In this document: in pieces, positions 9,347-18,410 of the stretch
Position numbering within the stretch: position 1 is the stretch's first letter
Layout of the letters: each line of letters begins with the position of its first letter
Assembly: GCA_016709225.1 (NCBI GenBank)
Contig: JADJEE010000001.1
Location: forward strand, 1,426,001 to 1,490,000
Length of the DNA: 64,000 nt
Origin: Deltaproteobacteria bacterium
Lineage (GTDB): Bacteria; Myxococcota_A; Polyangia; Nannocystales; Nannocystaceae
Direction of reading: 5' to 3'
The notes under the pieces: model-generated
Database searches by the model: none
The model's input: the letters and a program-made list of their open reading frames with translations, nothing else
Told to the model about the DNA's origin: nothing
Translations under genes and position numbers: made by a program

Positions 9347-10371
9347 GGTGCGGCCTCCACGAACATGCAGTCGCCGTAGCTGTAGAAGCGATAGCCGCGG
9401 GCGACCGCCTCGCGGTACGCGGCCATCGTGCGGGCGTGCCCGGCGAAGCTGCACACCAGCATCAACAGGCTGCTGCGCGGCAGATGGAAATTGGTCAGCA
9501 GGTGGGTGACGGCGGCGAAGCGATGGCCGGGCGTGATGACGAGTTCGGTCGCGCCGTCGTAGGGCTCGATGCCACCGCAGGCCCGCGCGACGTGCTCGAG
9601 CGCGCGCACGACGGTGGTGCCGATCGCGACGATGGGCCGACCTGCACGCTGCGCCTGGGCGATGCGCACCGCCGCAGCCTCGCCGACATGCACGCGCTCG
9701 GCCCCGACGCGGTGGTCGCGGACGTCCGCGACGTCCATCGGCAAGAAGGTGCCGGGCCCGACGTGCAGCGCGATCGCGACGGTGTCGAGCTGCGCGAGCA
9801 CGTCCGGCTCGAGGTGCAGCCCGGCGGTCGGCGCCGCGACGCTGCCGTCGGCGTCGGCGTAGACGGTCTGGTAGCGCTCGAGGTCGGCCGCGGTCGCGCC
9901 CTCGGGGCGCACGATGTACGGCGGCAGCGGCACCTGCCCCAACGCACGGCAAGCCGCCATCAGCTCACCGGCGCAGACCTCGAAGCTGCGCTCGCGCGCG
10001 GTGCCGGCATCGTCGCAGACCCGCAGCACCAGGGCGCCGACCTCGAGTGTATCGCCGCGGCGCAGCCGACGGCCGCCGCGGACCCACGCCTCGACCCGGG
10101 CGCCGACGCTGGTCGGCCGCGGCGCGGTCACCAGCAGCTCGAAGCTGCGGCCGTCGGCGCGGCGTCCGAACAGGCGCGCGGGGATCACCCGCGAGTCGTT
10201 CAGCACCACCAAGGCGCCTTCGGGCAGCAGCGACGGCAGCTCGCGCGCGACGTGATCGACGTTCACCCCGTCGCGGCCGACCCCGAGCAAGCGCGCGTCA
10301 CCGCGGCGCGCGGCGGGTTGCTGCGCAATCGCGGCCGGCGGCAGCTCGAAGTCGAAGTCGGCGGGTTCCAC
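9343..10371 (-). CDS. queA: S-adenosylmethionine:tRNA ribosyltransferase-isomerase
   Basis: QueA transfers and isomerises the ribosyl group of SAM onto preQ1-tRNA to form epoxyqueuosine, the step after Tgt. Motifs: VLNDSRVIPARLFG near residues 60-75, APTAGLHL, HVGPGTFLP, GTTVVRALE and LLTNFHLPRSSLLMLV. From GTG 10371 the protein is 342 residues, close to the usual 350. Longer readings run into the opposite gene's promoter region. It lies head-to-head with the HEAT-repeat gene at 10426. Confidence 0.95.
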   Translation of the reverse strand: MEPADFDFELPPAAIAQQPAARRGDARLLGVGRDGVNVDHVARELPSLLPEGALVVLNDSRVIPARLFGRRADGRSFELLVTAPRPTSVGARVEAWVRGGRRLRRGDTLEVGALVLRVCDDAGTARERSFEVCAGELMAACRALGQVPLPPYIVRPEGATAADLERYQTVYADADGSVAAPTAGLHLEPDVLAQLDTVAIALHVGPGTFLPMDVADVRDHRVGAERVHVGEAAAVRIAQAQRAGRPIVAIGTTVVRALEHVARACGGIEPYDGATELVITPGHRFAAVTHLLTNFHLPRSSLLMLVCSFAGHARTMAAYREAVARGYRFYSYGDCMFVEAAP

Positions 10372-10425
10372 GGGCGGGGCGCACTTTGGCCGCGGCCCTG
10401 CCCTTGTGGCAAGCTCGCTCGACCG

Positions 10426-12171
10426 ATGCCTGCTTTCGTGCCCGCGTGGCTGCACCCCGTGGCCGTGATCCTCGCGCTCGCCACCGCGGCCCCCGCGGGC
10501 GCGGCCGCGGCTCCCGCGGGCACCGCCGCAGCGCCAGCGGGCGTCGCCCGCTCGGGGCCCACCGCACAGCCGGCCCTCGACGCGGGCGAGTACGACGTCG
10601 CACGGGCCGAGGCCGACGTCACCGTGGTGCTGACCGATCAGAGCCGCGCCTATCTGCAGGCACGCGCGCGCCTCGTGCAACACGCCGAGCTGGGCAAGGC
10701 GGCCCTACTCGCGCGGCTCGGCGCCGTGCCGCCGCCGACCAGCGCCGAGCGCAAGCGCCTGTTCGACGTGCTCGCCGAGTGCGGCGGCGCCGACGTGGCT
10801 GCGCGCGTGGGCGACGAGCTGCGTGCGGCCGTGCTGCGCGAGGCCGCGGAGGTCTCGGCGCTGGCGGCCGCCGAGACCTGGCGACCGGTGCTGCGGGATC
10901 TGGGCGAGCACGCCCACGCCGCGCTCGCGAAGCTGGTCGCCGATCGCGAGCTGCCGCTGGCGATCCGTGCGGTGCTGCTCGACGACCTCGTGCAGCTGAC
11001 CCCCGACGCCGGCGTGGCCGAGCTCTTGGTGCTGGCCGGTCGCGGCGAGACCAGCCTGCGCCAGCAGTTCACGCGCTCGATGCGACGACGCCTGCGGGGC
11101 TCCGCGAAGGCCAGCGCCGCCGTGCTCGCCGCGATCGACGGCGAGCTCGAGCGGGCCGAGGCGACGCGACTGCCGGCGCTGATCCAGCTGCGCGCCGCGG
11201 TGATCGACGGCGCCGACCCGGGGTTCGTGCAGCGGCTCGCCGGGTGGTCGCTCGATGACCAGCGCCCGTTCGCGGTGCGGGTCGCCGCGGTGCGTGGACT
11301 CGCCGCCTTCGCGGGCGACGACGACGGCGAGCAACGCGAGGCCGCCCGCGCCGCGCTGCAGCGGGTCGCCGCGGCCACACTGCCGGCGACCACGCAGGCG
11401 CACGAGATCCTCGCGTGGCTATCGCTGCAGGCGCTGCCCCCCGCGCAGACCGGCGCGCTCGCGCAGCGCCACGGCCTCGATCGCTCGCCGGCGCCGCGGC
11501 TGTCGGCGCTGGCGTGGGCGACCATGCCGCTACCGGGCGGCACCACGTGGCTGTCGCGCGCGCTCGACGACCCGTGGCCGAGCGTGCGCACCTCGGCGCT
11601 CGACCGCGTCGCGGGCCCCTGCGAGCGCAAGCTCGTGGGCAGCCTGCGCGCACGGGTCGGCGGCGTGCAAGACGGTGCCGACGCCGAGCCGATCGTGCAG
11701 CGTGCGGCGATCGGCGCGCTGTCGCGGTGCGGCGACGCGGCCTTCCCTGCGCTGGTCGACATGCTCACCGACGACGCGGTCGCGACCGAGCTGTCGACCG
11801 AGGCCGCACGTGCGCTCGCCCGCAGCTTCGGCGCGCGTGGGGCCGACGCGGTCGCCAAGGTCCTCGCGGGCCGCCCCGAGGCCGGCTACGCCCGACGCCT
11901 GGCCCAGAGCCTGCGTCACGCCACCCATCCCACGCCCAAGGTGCAGGCGGTGCTGTGCGCATGGGTCCGCGAGGGTGGCGAGGTCGGTGGTGCCGCCGCG
12001 GGCTCGCTCGACGCGCTGTGGAGCGAGGGCGTGGCGGTATGCGAGGACGACGACGACGACGACGACGCGCGTCGCTGCGCCGTCAGATCCGCGTCAGCTT
12101 CATCTGCGTCGCCGTCAGCAACCCACCACCCGACACGCCCACGCCGATCGCCGCCGGCACGGTGGCGGTGA
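10426..12171 (+). CDS. secreted HEAT-repeat protein
   Basis: A signal peptide is followed by an Ala/Pro/Gly-rich segment, then about 450 residues of alpha-helical HEAT-like repeats (LAIRAVLLDDLVQL, FAVRVAAVRGLAAF, VQRAAIGALSRCG, STEAARALARSFG). Such repeats are protein-binding scaffolds; no enzyme motif is seen. ATG 10426 removes the long reading through queA. A (GAC)7 run at 12046-12066 gives seven consecutive Asp. The last 29 codons overlap the end of the convergent Kelch gene, so the true C-terminus is less certain than the body. Confidence 0.75.
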   Translation: MPAFVPAWLHPVAVILALATAAPAGAAAAPAGTAAAPAGVARSGPTAQPALDAGEYDVARAEADVTVVLTDQSRAYLQARARLVQHAELGKAALLARLGAVPPPTSAERKRLFDVLAECGGADVAARVGDELRAAVLREAAEVSALAAAETWRPVLRDLGEHAHAALAKLVADRELPLAIRAVLLDDLVQLTPDAGVAELLVLAGRGETSLRQQFTRSMRRRLRGSAKASAAVLAAIDGELERAEATRLPALIQLRAAVIDGADPGFVQRLAGWSLDDQRPFAVRVAAVRGLAAFAGDDDGEQREAARAALQRVAAATLPATTQAHEILAWLSLQALPPAQTGALAQRHGLDRSPAPRLSALAWATMPLPGGTTWLSRALDDPWPSVRTSALDRVAGPCERKLVGSLRARVGGVQDGADAEPIVQRAAIGALSRCGDAAFPALVDMLTDDAVATELSTEAARALARSFGARGADAVAKVLAGRPEAGYARRLAQSLRHATHPTPKVQAVLCAWVREGGEVGGAAAGSLDALWSEGVAVCEDDDDDDDARRCAVRSASASSASPSATHHPTRPRRSPPARWR

Positions 12172-14149
12172 CCGGGCAGCGCGCCACGCTGACGCCGCCC
12201 AGGCGCACGTCGATCGAGCCCGGCCGCACGTAGATCTGCAGCGGCCGCGGGCTGGTGACGAAGTCGACCGGATCCGCGGCGCAGGTGAAGCGCGTGACCT
12301 CGCCGAGCGCGTCGCGGCCGAAGCCCTCGATGCGCTCGCCGAAGCGGATGCTGGTGCGTGCGACTGCGCCGTGGGACAGCACCACGTGCACCGCCGGCGG
12401 ATCGACCACGCCCTCGGTGTCGGGCACCACGCCGAGCGTGACGTCGAAGCGAAAGCTCGCGCTGGTGAAGCTGCGCACGTGGGCCCAGACCGCCGGGAAC
12501 TCCCGCGCCGAGCCGCTCGCGCGCAGCTCCACGCGATCGCCGGCGAACGCGACGCGCGAGGGCTCGTGCACCACCAGGCTGCCGGCGCTCAGGGTGTCGA
12601 CGCCGGGGATGTTCTCGTCGGGGCCATCGAGTCGCGGCCGCAGCCGCACGAGGAACGGCTGCACCGGCTCGAGCGTGTCGGGGTCGCGACCGCCGGCCGC
12701 GAGCACGCTGCCATCGGCGAGCGCGACCATGCTGGTGGCCGTGCGGCGCACCGGCGGTACCTGGGCCAGTCCCAGCTGCGCGCGCGAGAGGTCGACGGCG
12801 TCGTCGGGCTCGACCGCCAGGGTCGGGAACGGCAGCAACCAGGTATCGGCGAAGAGTCGCTCGCCCGGCAGCGCCAGCAGCTGCCGCCGAGGGTTCGCCA
12901 GCGCCAGCGGACCGTGCTCGTGGAAGCAGGCCCGCTCGTCGACGCCGTCGCACCAACCCGGCCAGCGCCCCGCGGCGTCGTCGGTCGCCCACGCCAGCGT
13001 GCCATCCGACAGCGCGATCGCCAGGAGCCCGCCTTCGAGCAGCGCCGCGCCGATGATCGCCTGGGTCTCGCCGTCGGTGCTGCCCTGCACGCGCTGCAGT
13101 CGGAAGTCATCCGCGTACGCGGTCCACTCGGGCGCGTCGGGGTGCCAGCGCTCGATGGTCGCGACCCCGTTGCCGTCGCCGTTGCGCCCGCCGACCGCCA
13201 GCACGGTGCCGTCGCGGGCCAGCAGCAGCGTGTGCTCGTAGCGCTTCTGCGCCATCGGGGGCGCGGCCTCGAAGCCGGGCGGCGTGGTGCTCGGGTCGAC
13301 CACGAAACCGGTCGCGAACACGTGGCGATCCGAGGGCACGCAGCGCGACTGCAGGTCCAGCGCATTGCACCCGCCGGTCACGAGGATGCGGCCGTCGGGC
13401 AGCACCACACCGGCGTGATAACCCCGGGCGGTGTCGATGCCGTCGATGTCGATCCGCAACGCGGGCTGCACCGGCGTGCTGCGATCGAGATCGACCGGCA
13501 CGTAGTGATCGAGCGCGCGGCCGTCGGCCCGCGCGCCGCCGATGATCGCGAAGCTGCGGGCGCCAGTCGGCACCACCACCACCCCGGTCACCGGTGAGGG
13601 CAGCCCACGGTCGAGCGGCGTCACGAGATCATCGTCGTCGCGGGCGTGGATGACATCGTCGAGCAGGCGGCCGTTGCGATCGCGGCCGCCCGCCAGCAGC
13701 ACGTCGCCCTCGGGACCGACCGCGAGCCCACCGACGTCACGGAAGTCGACGCCCGACGGCAGCGCGCACAGCTGATCCTCGGGCGCGAAGTAGACCGGCA
13801 GCGGGCCGCGGACATCGTCGAGTCGCGCGGTGCGACCGACCGCGACCGTGAAGTCGCCGAACTGGCCCTCGACGGTCAGCGCATCGGCGGCCTCGGGCAG
13901 CTCGGGCAGCGTGCCCTGCCCCGGCCCGAACACCCGCGCCGTCGCGGCGCTGATGGGGAAGTCGCCACGGGGCACCACCCGCACCGCGTTGAGATCCAAT
14001 TCCTCCAGGCCGCAGCCGGGCAGCGCCACCAGCGTCGCGCGGATCTCGTCGCCGCAGCCCCCCGACGCCAGCCACAGCGCCACAGCCCACGCCCGCGCAG
14101 GCCGGCAGCGCGCGCGCAGGCGGGCATCGGCGTGCGTCGCGGCCGTCAC
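12083..14149 (-). CDS. Kelch-type beta-propeller lipoprotein
   Basis: The 688-residue protein has an Arg-rich N-terminus, a hydrophobic stretch (AWAVALWLASGGC) ending in a lipobox-like Cys, and repeated blades of the type LPDGRILVTGG, ARDGTVLAVGGRNG, LADGSVLAAGGRDP and GPEGDVLLAGGRDR. That is a galactose-oxidase/Kelch-like propeller. A C-terminal beta-sandwich part follows (VHVVLSHGAVARTSIRF). GTG 14149 is chosen because the minus-strand extended -10 box TGGTAGCAT ends 8 nt before it; ATG 14167 is the alternative. Binding partner unknown; an outer-envelope location is inferred from the lipobox. Confidence 0.78.
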   Translation of the reverse strand: MTAATHADARLRARCRPARAWAVALWLASGGCGDEIRATLVALPGCGLEELDLNAVRVVPRGDFPISAATARVFGPGQGTLPELPEAADALTVEGQFGDFTVAVGRTARLDDVRGPLPVYFAPEDQLCALPSGVDFRDVGGLAVGPEGDVLLAGGRDRNGRLLDDVIHARDDDDLVTPLDRGLPSPVTGVVVVPTGARSFAIIGGARADGRALDHYVPVDLDRSTPVQPALRIDIDGIDTARGYHAGVVLPDGRILVTGGCNALDLQSRCVPSDRHVFATGFVVDPSTTPPGFEAAPPMAQKRYEHTLLLARDGTVLAVGGRNGDGNGVATIERWHPDAPEWTAYADDFRLQRVQGSTDGETQAIIGAALLEGGLLAIALSDGTLAWATDDAAGRWPGWCDGVDERACFHEHGPLALANPRRQLLALPGERLFADTWLLPFPTLAVEPDDAVDLSRAQLGLAQVPPVRRTATSMVALADGSVLAAGGRDPDTLEPVQPFLVRLRPRLDGPDENIPGVDTLSAGSLVVHEPSRVAFAGDRVELRASGSAREFPAVWAHVRSFTSASFRFDVTLGVVPDTEGVVDPPAVHVVLSHGAVARTSIRFGERIEGFGRDALGEVTRFTCAADPVDFVTSPRPLQIYVRPGSIDVRLGGVSVARCPVTATVPAAIGVGVSGGGLLTATQMKLTRI

Positions 14150-14157
14150 GTCCCCGC

Positions 14158-14167
14158 ATGCTACCAT
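14158..14167. promoter_or_regulatory. symmetric bidirectional extended -10 element
   Basis: The plus strand at 14159-14167 reads TGCTACCAT and the minus strand at 14166-14158 reads TGGTAGCAT. Both fit TGnTAnnnT and share the same central TA. The plus hexamer ends 7 nt before TTG 14175 (kinase) and the minus hexamer 8 nt before GTG 14149 (Kelch protein). This predicts divergent near-leaderless transcription from one site. Confidence 0.5.
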
Positions 14168-14174
14168 GGCGGCC

Positions 14175-15986
14175 TTGTCCGCGGTGAGCAGCGACGACTC
14201 GCGCACCGACTTGCTGACCAGCAGCGAGACCTCGCTGTCCTTCGGCAAGTACCGGCTGACGCGGCTGTTGGCCCGCGGCGGCATGGGCGAGGTCTACCTC
14301 GCGCGACTGGTCGGCGAGCTCGGCTTCGAGAAGAAGCTCGTCATCAAGACCATCTTGCCCGAGCTGGCCGCCAAGCCCCGCTTCGTCGACATGTTCGCGG
14401 CCGAGGCCAAGACCGCGGTCGCGCTCTCGCACGGCAACATCGTGCCGATCTACGAGCTGGGTCGCGCCGGCGACACGTTCTACATCGTGATGGGCCACGT
14501 CGACGGGCCCTCGCTGTCGAGTGTGCTCGAGCGCTGCCGCGTCAGCGAGCGTGCGCTCGAGCTCGGCGCCGCGCTGCACATCGCCCGTGGCGTGCTCACC
14601 GGCCTGGCCTACGCCCACACCGCCGAGCCCGGTCGCCCCGCCGTCGTGCACCGCGACATCACGCCGCGCAACGTGCTGGTCGACCGCTCGGGGCAGGTCC
14701 GCATCGTCGACTTCGGCATCGCGGCGCCGGCCGACGCCGAGGTCGACATGCGCGGCGGCTCGACCGGCTACGCCGCGCCCGAGCAGATGCGCGGTGACAC
14801 GGTCGATCCCCGCGCCGACGTGTTCTCGGCGGCGTGCGTGCTGTACGAGCTGGTCACGCTCGAGCGCGCGTTCCCCCGCGAGGGCGTGTGGACCGCGCCC
14901 GATCTCTCGCTGCTGCCGAGCGAGCTGCGCGAGCCGGTCGGCGCGGCGCTGTCGCTCGAGGCCGCCGCGCGCCCGGCCGACGCCGGTGCGCTGCTGTCAC
15001 GGCTGGGCCCCGCGTTCGCCCGTCACGCGGCCAGCTACGTGGACTCGCAGCTGGCCGCGCACCTGCGCGAGCTGTTCCCCGAGGGCTTCGAGGGCGGCGC
15101 CACGCAGCCGGCGATCGCCGGCTCGGCGGTCAAGCGTGGCGCGAAGGAGCGCCCGTCGACGCAGACCTTCGCCACCCGGCTCACCGTGATCACGCGCTCG
15201 CTGCCGGTCGAACCCCCGGCCACGGCCGCCGCGGGCGGCAGCGGGCGCACCAAGACCGTCGCGGTCGCGGCGGTGCTCGCCCTCGGCGTGGCCGCGCTCG
15301 GCTGGACCCTCGGTACCCGCAGCGGCGCCGAGGAGGCCGCGCGGACCCCCATCGCCGTCGACGATCCATCGACGCCCGCCGCCGGCGTCGGTGCGGCGCG
15401 CCCGGCCGCGCGGCCGGTGCCGGAGCGCGCGCCGAGCCTCGACGCGACCATGCCCGAGGGCAGCGGGCCGGCCGAGTCGATCGCCGCGTCCGAGGCCAGC
15501 ACCCCCGGGTCGAGTTCGGCCGAGGCGAGCCCGCCGGCCGAGGACCCGCCGGCGCGGCCGACCACCGTCGCGCTCGCGGTGACGCCGGCCGACGCGATCG
15601 TCACCGTCGACGGGCGGGCCGCCGCCGACCACGGGGCCATCGAGATTCCCGCCGGCGGTGCCGAGGTCGTGGTCAAGCGCGCCGGCCACCTGCCGCGCAC
15701 CTTCACCGTCGACCCGACGCATCCGTTGCCCGCGGCGGTGGTGTTGAAGCCGCGAGGTCCCGCCGGCGAGGGCACGCTGGCGGTGTTCGCGGGTAGCGTC
15801 GCGTGGGCCGAGGTCACCGTCGACGGCCGTCGCGTGGGCGCGACACCGATCAAGAAGCACGCGCTGCCCGAGGGCACGCACCGCGTGGTCGTGACCTGCA
15901 CCGACGCGTGCCCGAGCCGCCAGGTGCTGCTGCAGCGCAGCGTCACGATCCGCGCCGGCGAGCTCACCCGCGTGGACGCCGAGTAG
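14175..15986 (+). CDS. membrane Ser/Thr protein kinase with C-terminal PEGA domain
   Basis: A eukaryotic-like kinase: glycine loop ARGGMGEVYLAR, ATP lysine in VIKTI, catalytic HRDITPRNVLV (HRD at 162-164 counted from ATG 14166), DFGIA, APEQMRG and RADVFSAACVLYE. After the kinase domain come a linker, one membrane helix (AVAAVLALGVAALGW), a Pro/Ala/Ser-rich segment and a PEGA domain (VTVDGRRVGATPIKKHALPEGTHRV). The usual Lys two residues after HRD is Thr. TTG 14175 suits the promoter; ATG 14166 overlaps the predicted -10 box but cannot be excluded. Substrate unknown. Confidence 0.88.
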   Translation: MSAVSSDDSRTDLLTSSETSLSFGKYRLTRLLARGGMGEVYLARLVGELGFEKKLVIKTILPELAAKPRFVDMFAAEAKTAVALSHGNIVPIYELGRAGDTFYIVMGHVDGPSLSSVLERCRVSERALELGAALHIARGVLTGLAYAHTAEPGRPAVVHRDITPRNVLVDRSGQVRIVDFGIAAPADAEVDMRGGSTGYAAPEQMRGDTVDPRADVFSAACVLYELVTLERAFPREGVWTAPDLSLLPSELREPVGAALSLEAAARPADAGALLSRLGPAFARHAASYVDSQLAAHLRELFPEGFEGGATQPAIAGSAVKRGAKERPSTQTFATRLTVITRSLPVEPPATAAAGGSGRTKTVAVAAVLALGVAALGWTLGTRSGAEEAARTPIAVDDPSTPAAGVGAARPAARPVPERAPSLDATMPEGSGPAESIAASEASTPGSSSAEASPPAEDPPARPTTVALAVTPADAIVTVDGRAAADHGAIEIPAGGAEVVVKRAGHLPRTFTVDPTHPLPAAVVLKPRGPAGEGTLAVFAGSVAWAEVTVDGRRVGATPIKKHALPEGTHRVVVTCTDACPSRQVLLQRSVTIRAGELTRVDAE

Positions 15987-15993
15987 TCGAGCG

Positions 15994-17151
15994 TCAACGG
16001 CCGAGGAAGGAGTCGGTGTCGATGCCGTAGGCGGACTGCTTCGGCAGCGTGCCGACCACGGCGCCGGTGACCACCGCACCGACCACGACGGTGCCGAGCA
16101 CCGTCCACACCCACGCGCGCCGGTACCACGGCTTGGTGGTCGGCGACGGCGGTGTGTCGCTGCCCGGACGCACGAGCTTCGGCCACGCGTCGTCGCTGGC
16201 GATGCGCTGCGCGGGATCGGGCTGCACCGCCGCGCGCAGGGCCGTGCGCGTGCCGTCTTCGATCGCGTCGAAGCGGCCGTACCACGGCATCGCGAACGCG
16301 TCGCCGCAGCGAAACGCTTGCACCCCGACCCGATTGCCGCGCAGGCGCACCAGCAGGATCTCGCGCAGCGCGAGCGCATCGCACGTGCGCTGCGCCGCCG
16401 CGGCGTCCTCGGGCAGGCCCACGGCGAGGATCTCCTCGGGCGGCGGCGGATCCCAGTCGGACTCGATGAACGCCGCGACCGGCCGCGCGCCGGGACGTCG
16501 CACCACCACCAGGTGTGATCCGGGCGGCACCGGACGCAGCCCCGCGCGACCGTCGAGCTCGACCAGCGCGTCGTCGCCCAGGGTGATGCGCGGCGTGGCC
16601 CAGCGCGCGCGCTCGCCGTCGAGCTCCGCAGCGATGCGCTGGTGCAGCGCGACCAGATCCGGCGGCATGCGTCGGGTGCTCGTGCGGGCCTCGGGGTCGT
16701 AGTGCAGCGCAGACCGCAGCTCCTGCTCGGCCGCCGCGATCGCGCCCTCGGTCCACTGCACCTGCGCGCGCAGCAGGTGCACCCGCACCAGCACCTGCGC
16801 GGCCCCGGGCGCGATGGGATCGGCCAGGAAGTCGGCGAGGATGGTGTCGCTGGCGGTGAGGGCCTCGGCCGACTGCCCGCTGCGGTAGAGCGCCTCGGCG
16901 GCCTCGAGCGCGGCCAGCCGCGCAACCTGGCGGTCGGCAACCTCGCGATCGATCTCGCCGGCGACGATCGCCCGCGCCCGTCGATCGGCGCCGTCGATCA
17001 CCAGCGTGCCGCGCTTGCTGCCGCGCTGGGCCGCCTGCAGCACGCGTTGCTTCGCCGCGCGATCGACCGTAGCCTCGTCGTGCCACACGACGCCCACGAG
17101 ATCCGTGGCCGGCGGCGGCGCGGCCACCGGGGGCAGGAGCAACGGCCACAC
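15994..17151 (-). CDS. hypothetical protein with C-terminal membrane anchor
   Basis: I do not recognise the 385-residue protein. It has an N-terminal hydrophobic stretch (WPLLLPPVAAPPP) that may be a signal, a helical region resembling TPR-like repeats (LAALEAAEALYRSGQ, GAAQVLVRVHLLRAQVQW), a beta segment (VELDGRAGLRPVPPGSHLVVV) reminiscent of a PEGA-type carrier fold, and one membrane helix near the C-terminus (WTVLGTVVVGAVVTGAVV). It is convergent with the PEGA kinase, 7 bp apart, and its GTG start lies 15 bp from the start of the MEMO gene on the other strand. A shorter N-terminus is possible. Confidence 0.65.
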   Translation of the reverse strand: MWPLLLPPVAAPPPATDLVGVVWHDEATVDRAAKQRVLQAAQRGSKRGTLVIDGADRRARAIVAGEIDREVADRQVARLAALEAAEALYRSGQSAEALTASDTILADFLADPIAPGAAQVLVRVHLLRAQVQWTEGAIAAAEQELRSALHYDPEARTSTRRMPPDLVALHQRIAAELDGERARWATPRITLGDDALVELDGRAGLRPVPPGSHLVVVRRPGARPVAAFIESDWDPPPPEEILAVGLPEDAAAAQRTCDALALREILLVRLRGNRVGVQAFRCGDAFAMPWYGRFDAIEDGTRTALRAAVQPDPAQRIASDDAWPKLVRPGSDTPPSPTTKPWYRRAWVWTVLGTVVVGAVVTGAVVGTLPKQSAYGIDTDSFLGR

Positions 17152-17166
17152 CTTCGTCGCATTGTC

Positions 17167-18369
17167 ATGGAGCGCCCCAAGCTACGCAACGTCGAACGCA
17201 TCCCGCTGTCGCGCGCCGGTGAGGCGCTGCTGGTGCTGCGCGACCCCATGGGCCTGGCCGAGCCGTTCGCGATCGATGCCGAGTTTGCGCCGGTGCTCGA
17301 CGCCCTCGACGGGCGGCGCACGCTCACGCAGGTGCGGCAGTCGCTGGCCATGACCGGCGGCCTGGTGCTCGACGCCGCCGACTTCGAGGCCTTCGTGGCA
17401 CAGCTCGGCGAGGCCGGCCTGCTCGATGACGATCGCTTCCGCGAGCGGTGGGCCGCGGCCCACGAGGCCTTCCTCGCGGCGCCCTCGCGCGCGCCGATCC
17501 TCGCCGACGTGCTGTACGCGGCCGACCCGATCGCGCTGCGGCAGGAGCTGGCGGTGCTCGGCGCGGCCGAGTCGCTGGCGCAGGGCGGCCCCGCGCGCGC
17601 GATCGTCCTGCCCCACGCGCCCATCGATCTCGCAGCGCCCGAGCTGCGTGCCGCCCTTGGCGCGTTGCCGCCGGCGGCGAGCCTCGACGCGGTGATCCTG
17701 CTCGGCGCCGATCACCACCCGGGCCTGCTGCCCTACGCGCTGTGCGATCGCCCCTACGCGACCCCGCTGGGGACCACGGCGATCGCCGGCGATGTCGTCG
17801 ACGCGCTGCGACGGCGACTGCCTTGGATCGATCGCGAGGCGATCCGTCACCGCGCCTCGCACAGCCTCGAGTGGGCGGTGCTGGCACTGCAGCACGCCTG
17901 GGGCGGCGCGATGCCGAAGGTGGTGCCGCTGCTCGCCGGCGCCACCGTGGTCGGCAAGGACGACCGTCTGCACGACGCCGTGGGCGAGCTGGTCGCGACG
18001 CTCGAGGCCTTGATGGAGGACGCGGCGGTGCTGATCGTCGGGGCCGCCGAGCTCACCCACGCCGGCCCCGCGTACGGCCGCCCCGCCCTGGACGACGCCG
18101 CGCGGGCCGAGCTCGCCGGCCGCGACGTCGAGGTGCTGGCCGCGCTGTGCCGCGGGCGCACGCGCGAGCTGTTGGCGCGCGCCGACGACCGCCTCGGTCA
18201 GGGGCGCCCCAGCGGTCTGCCGGTGCTGGCGACCCTGTGCGAGCTGTGCACCGAGGTCCGCGGCGAGGTCCTGGCCCAGCGACTGGCGCCCCTGCCGGCG
18301 CCGGCCTCGGGCGTCGTCGGGCTCGCCGCGGTGCGCTTCGCGGACGGCGTCCGTGCGCATGGGCACTGA
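17167..18369 (+). CDS. MEMO-family protein with an N-terminal PqqD-like region
   Basis: Residues about 130-400 resemble the MEMO family (AmmeMemoRadiSam system protein B, related to LigB-type dioxygenases): AIVLPHAPIDL, VILLGADHHPGL, HSLEWAVLALQHAWG, and LIVGAAELTHAGPAYG, whose His residues would line the metal pocket. Residues about 35-95 (LDALDGRRTLTQVRQSL...LLDDDRF) look like the helical PqqD-type domain that accompanies radical-SAM proteins. No radical SAM or AMMECR1 gene is next to it. Function in bacteria is undefined, possibly redox or modification related. ATG 17167 lies 15 bp from the opposite gene. Confidence 0.72.
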   Translation: MERPKLRNVERIPLSRAGEALLVLRDPMGLAEPFAIDAEFAPVLDALDGRRTLTQVRQSLAMTGGLVLDAADFEAFVAQLGEAGLLDDDRFRERWAAAHEAFLAAPSRAPILADVLYAADPIALRQELAVLGAAESLAQGGPARAIVLPHAPIDLAAPELRAALGALPPAASLDAVILLGADHHPGLLPYALCDRPYATPLGTTAIAGDVVDALRRRLPWIDREAIRHRASHSLEWAVLALQHAWGGAMPKVVPLLAGATVVGKDDRLHDAVGELVATLEALMEDAAVLIVGAAELTHAGPAYGRPALDDAARAELAGRDVEVLAALCRGRTRELLARADDRLGQGRPSGLPVLATLCELCTEVRGEVLAQRLAPLPAPASGVVGLAAVRFADGVRAHGH

Positions 18370-18410
18370 AATGCCGCGCTGCGCCGGCGCGTCGCCGTCG
18401 TCACTGCAGG

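Noticed and set aside
12255..13241. Long rightward open frame opposite the Kelch gene
   Set aside because: Shadow frame of high-G+C codon use; its translation is Ser/Arg/Pro-rich without domain signs, while the minus strand shows clear propeller blades.
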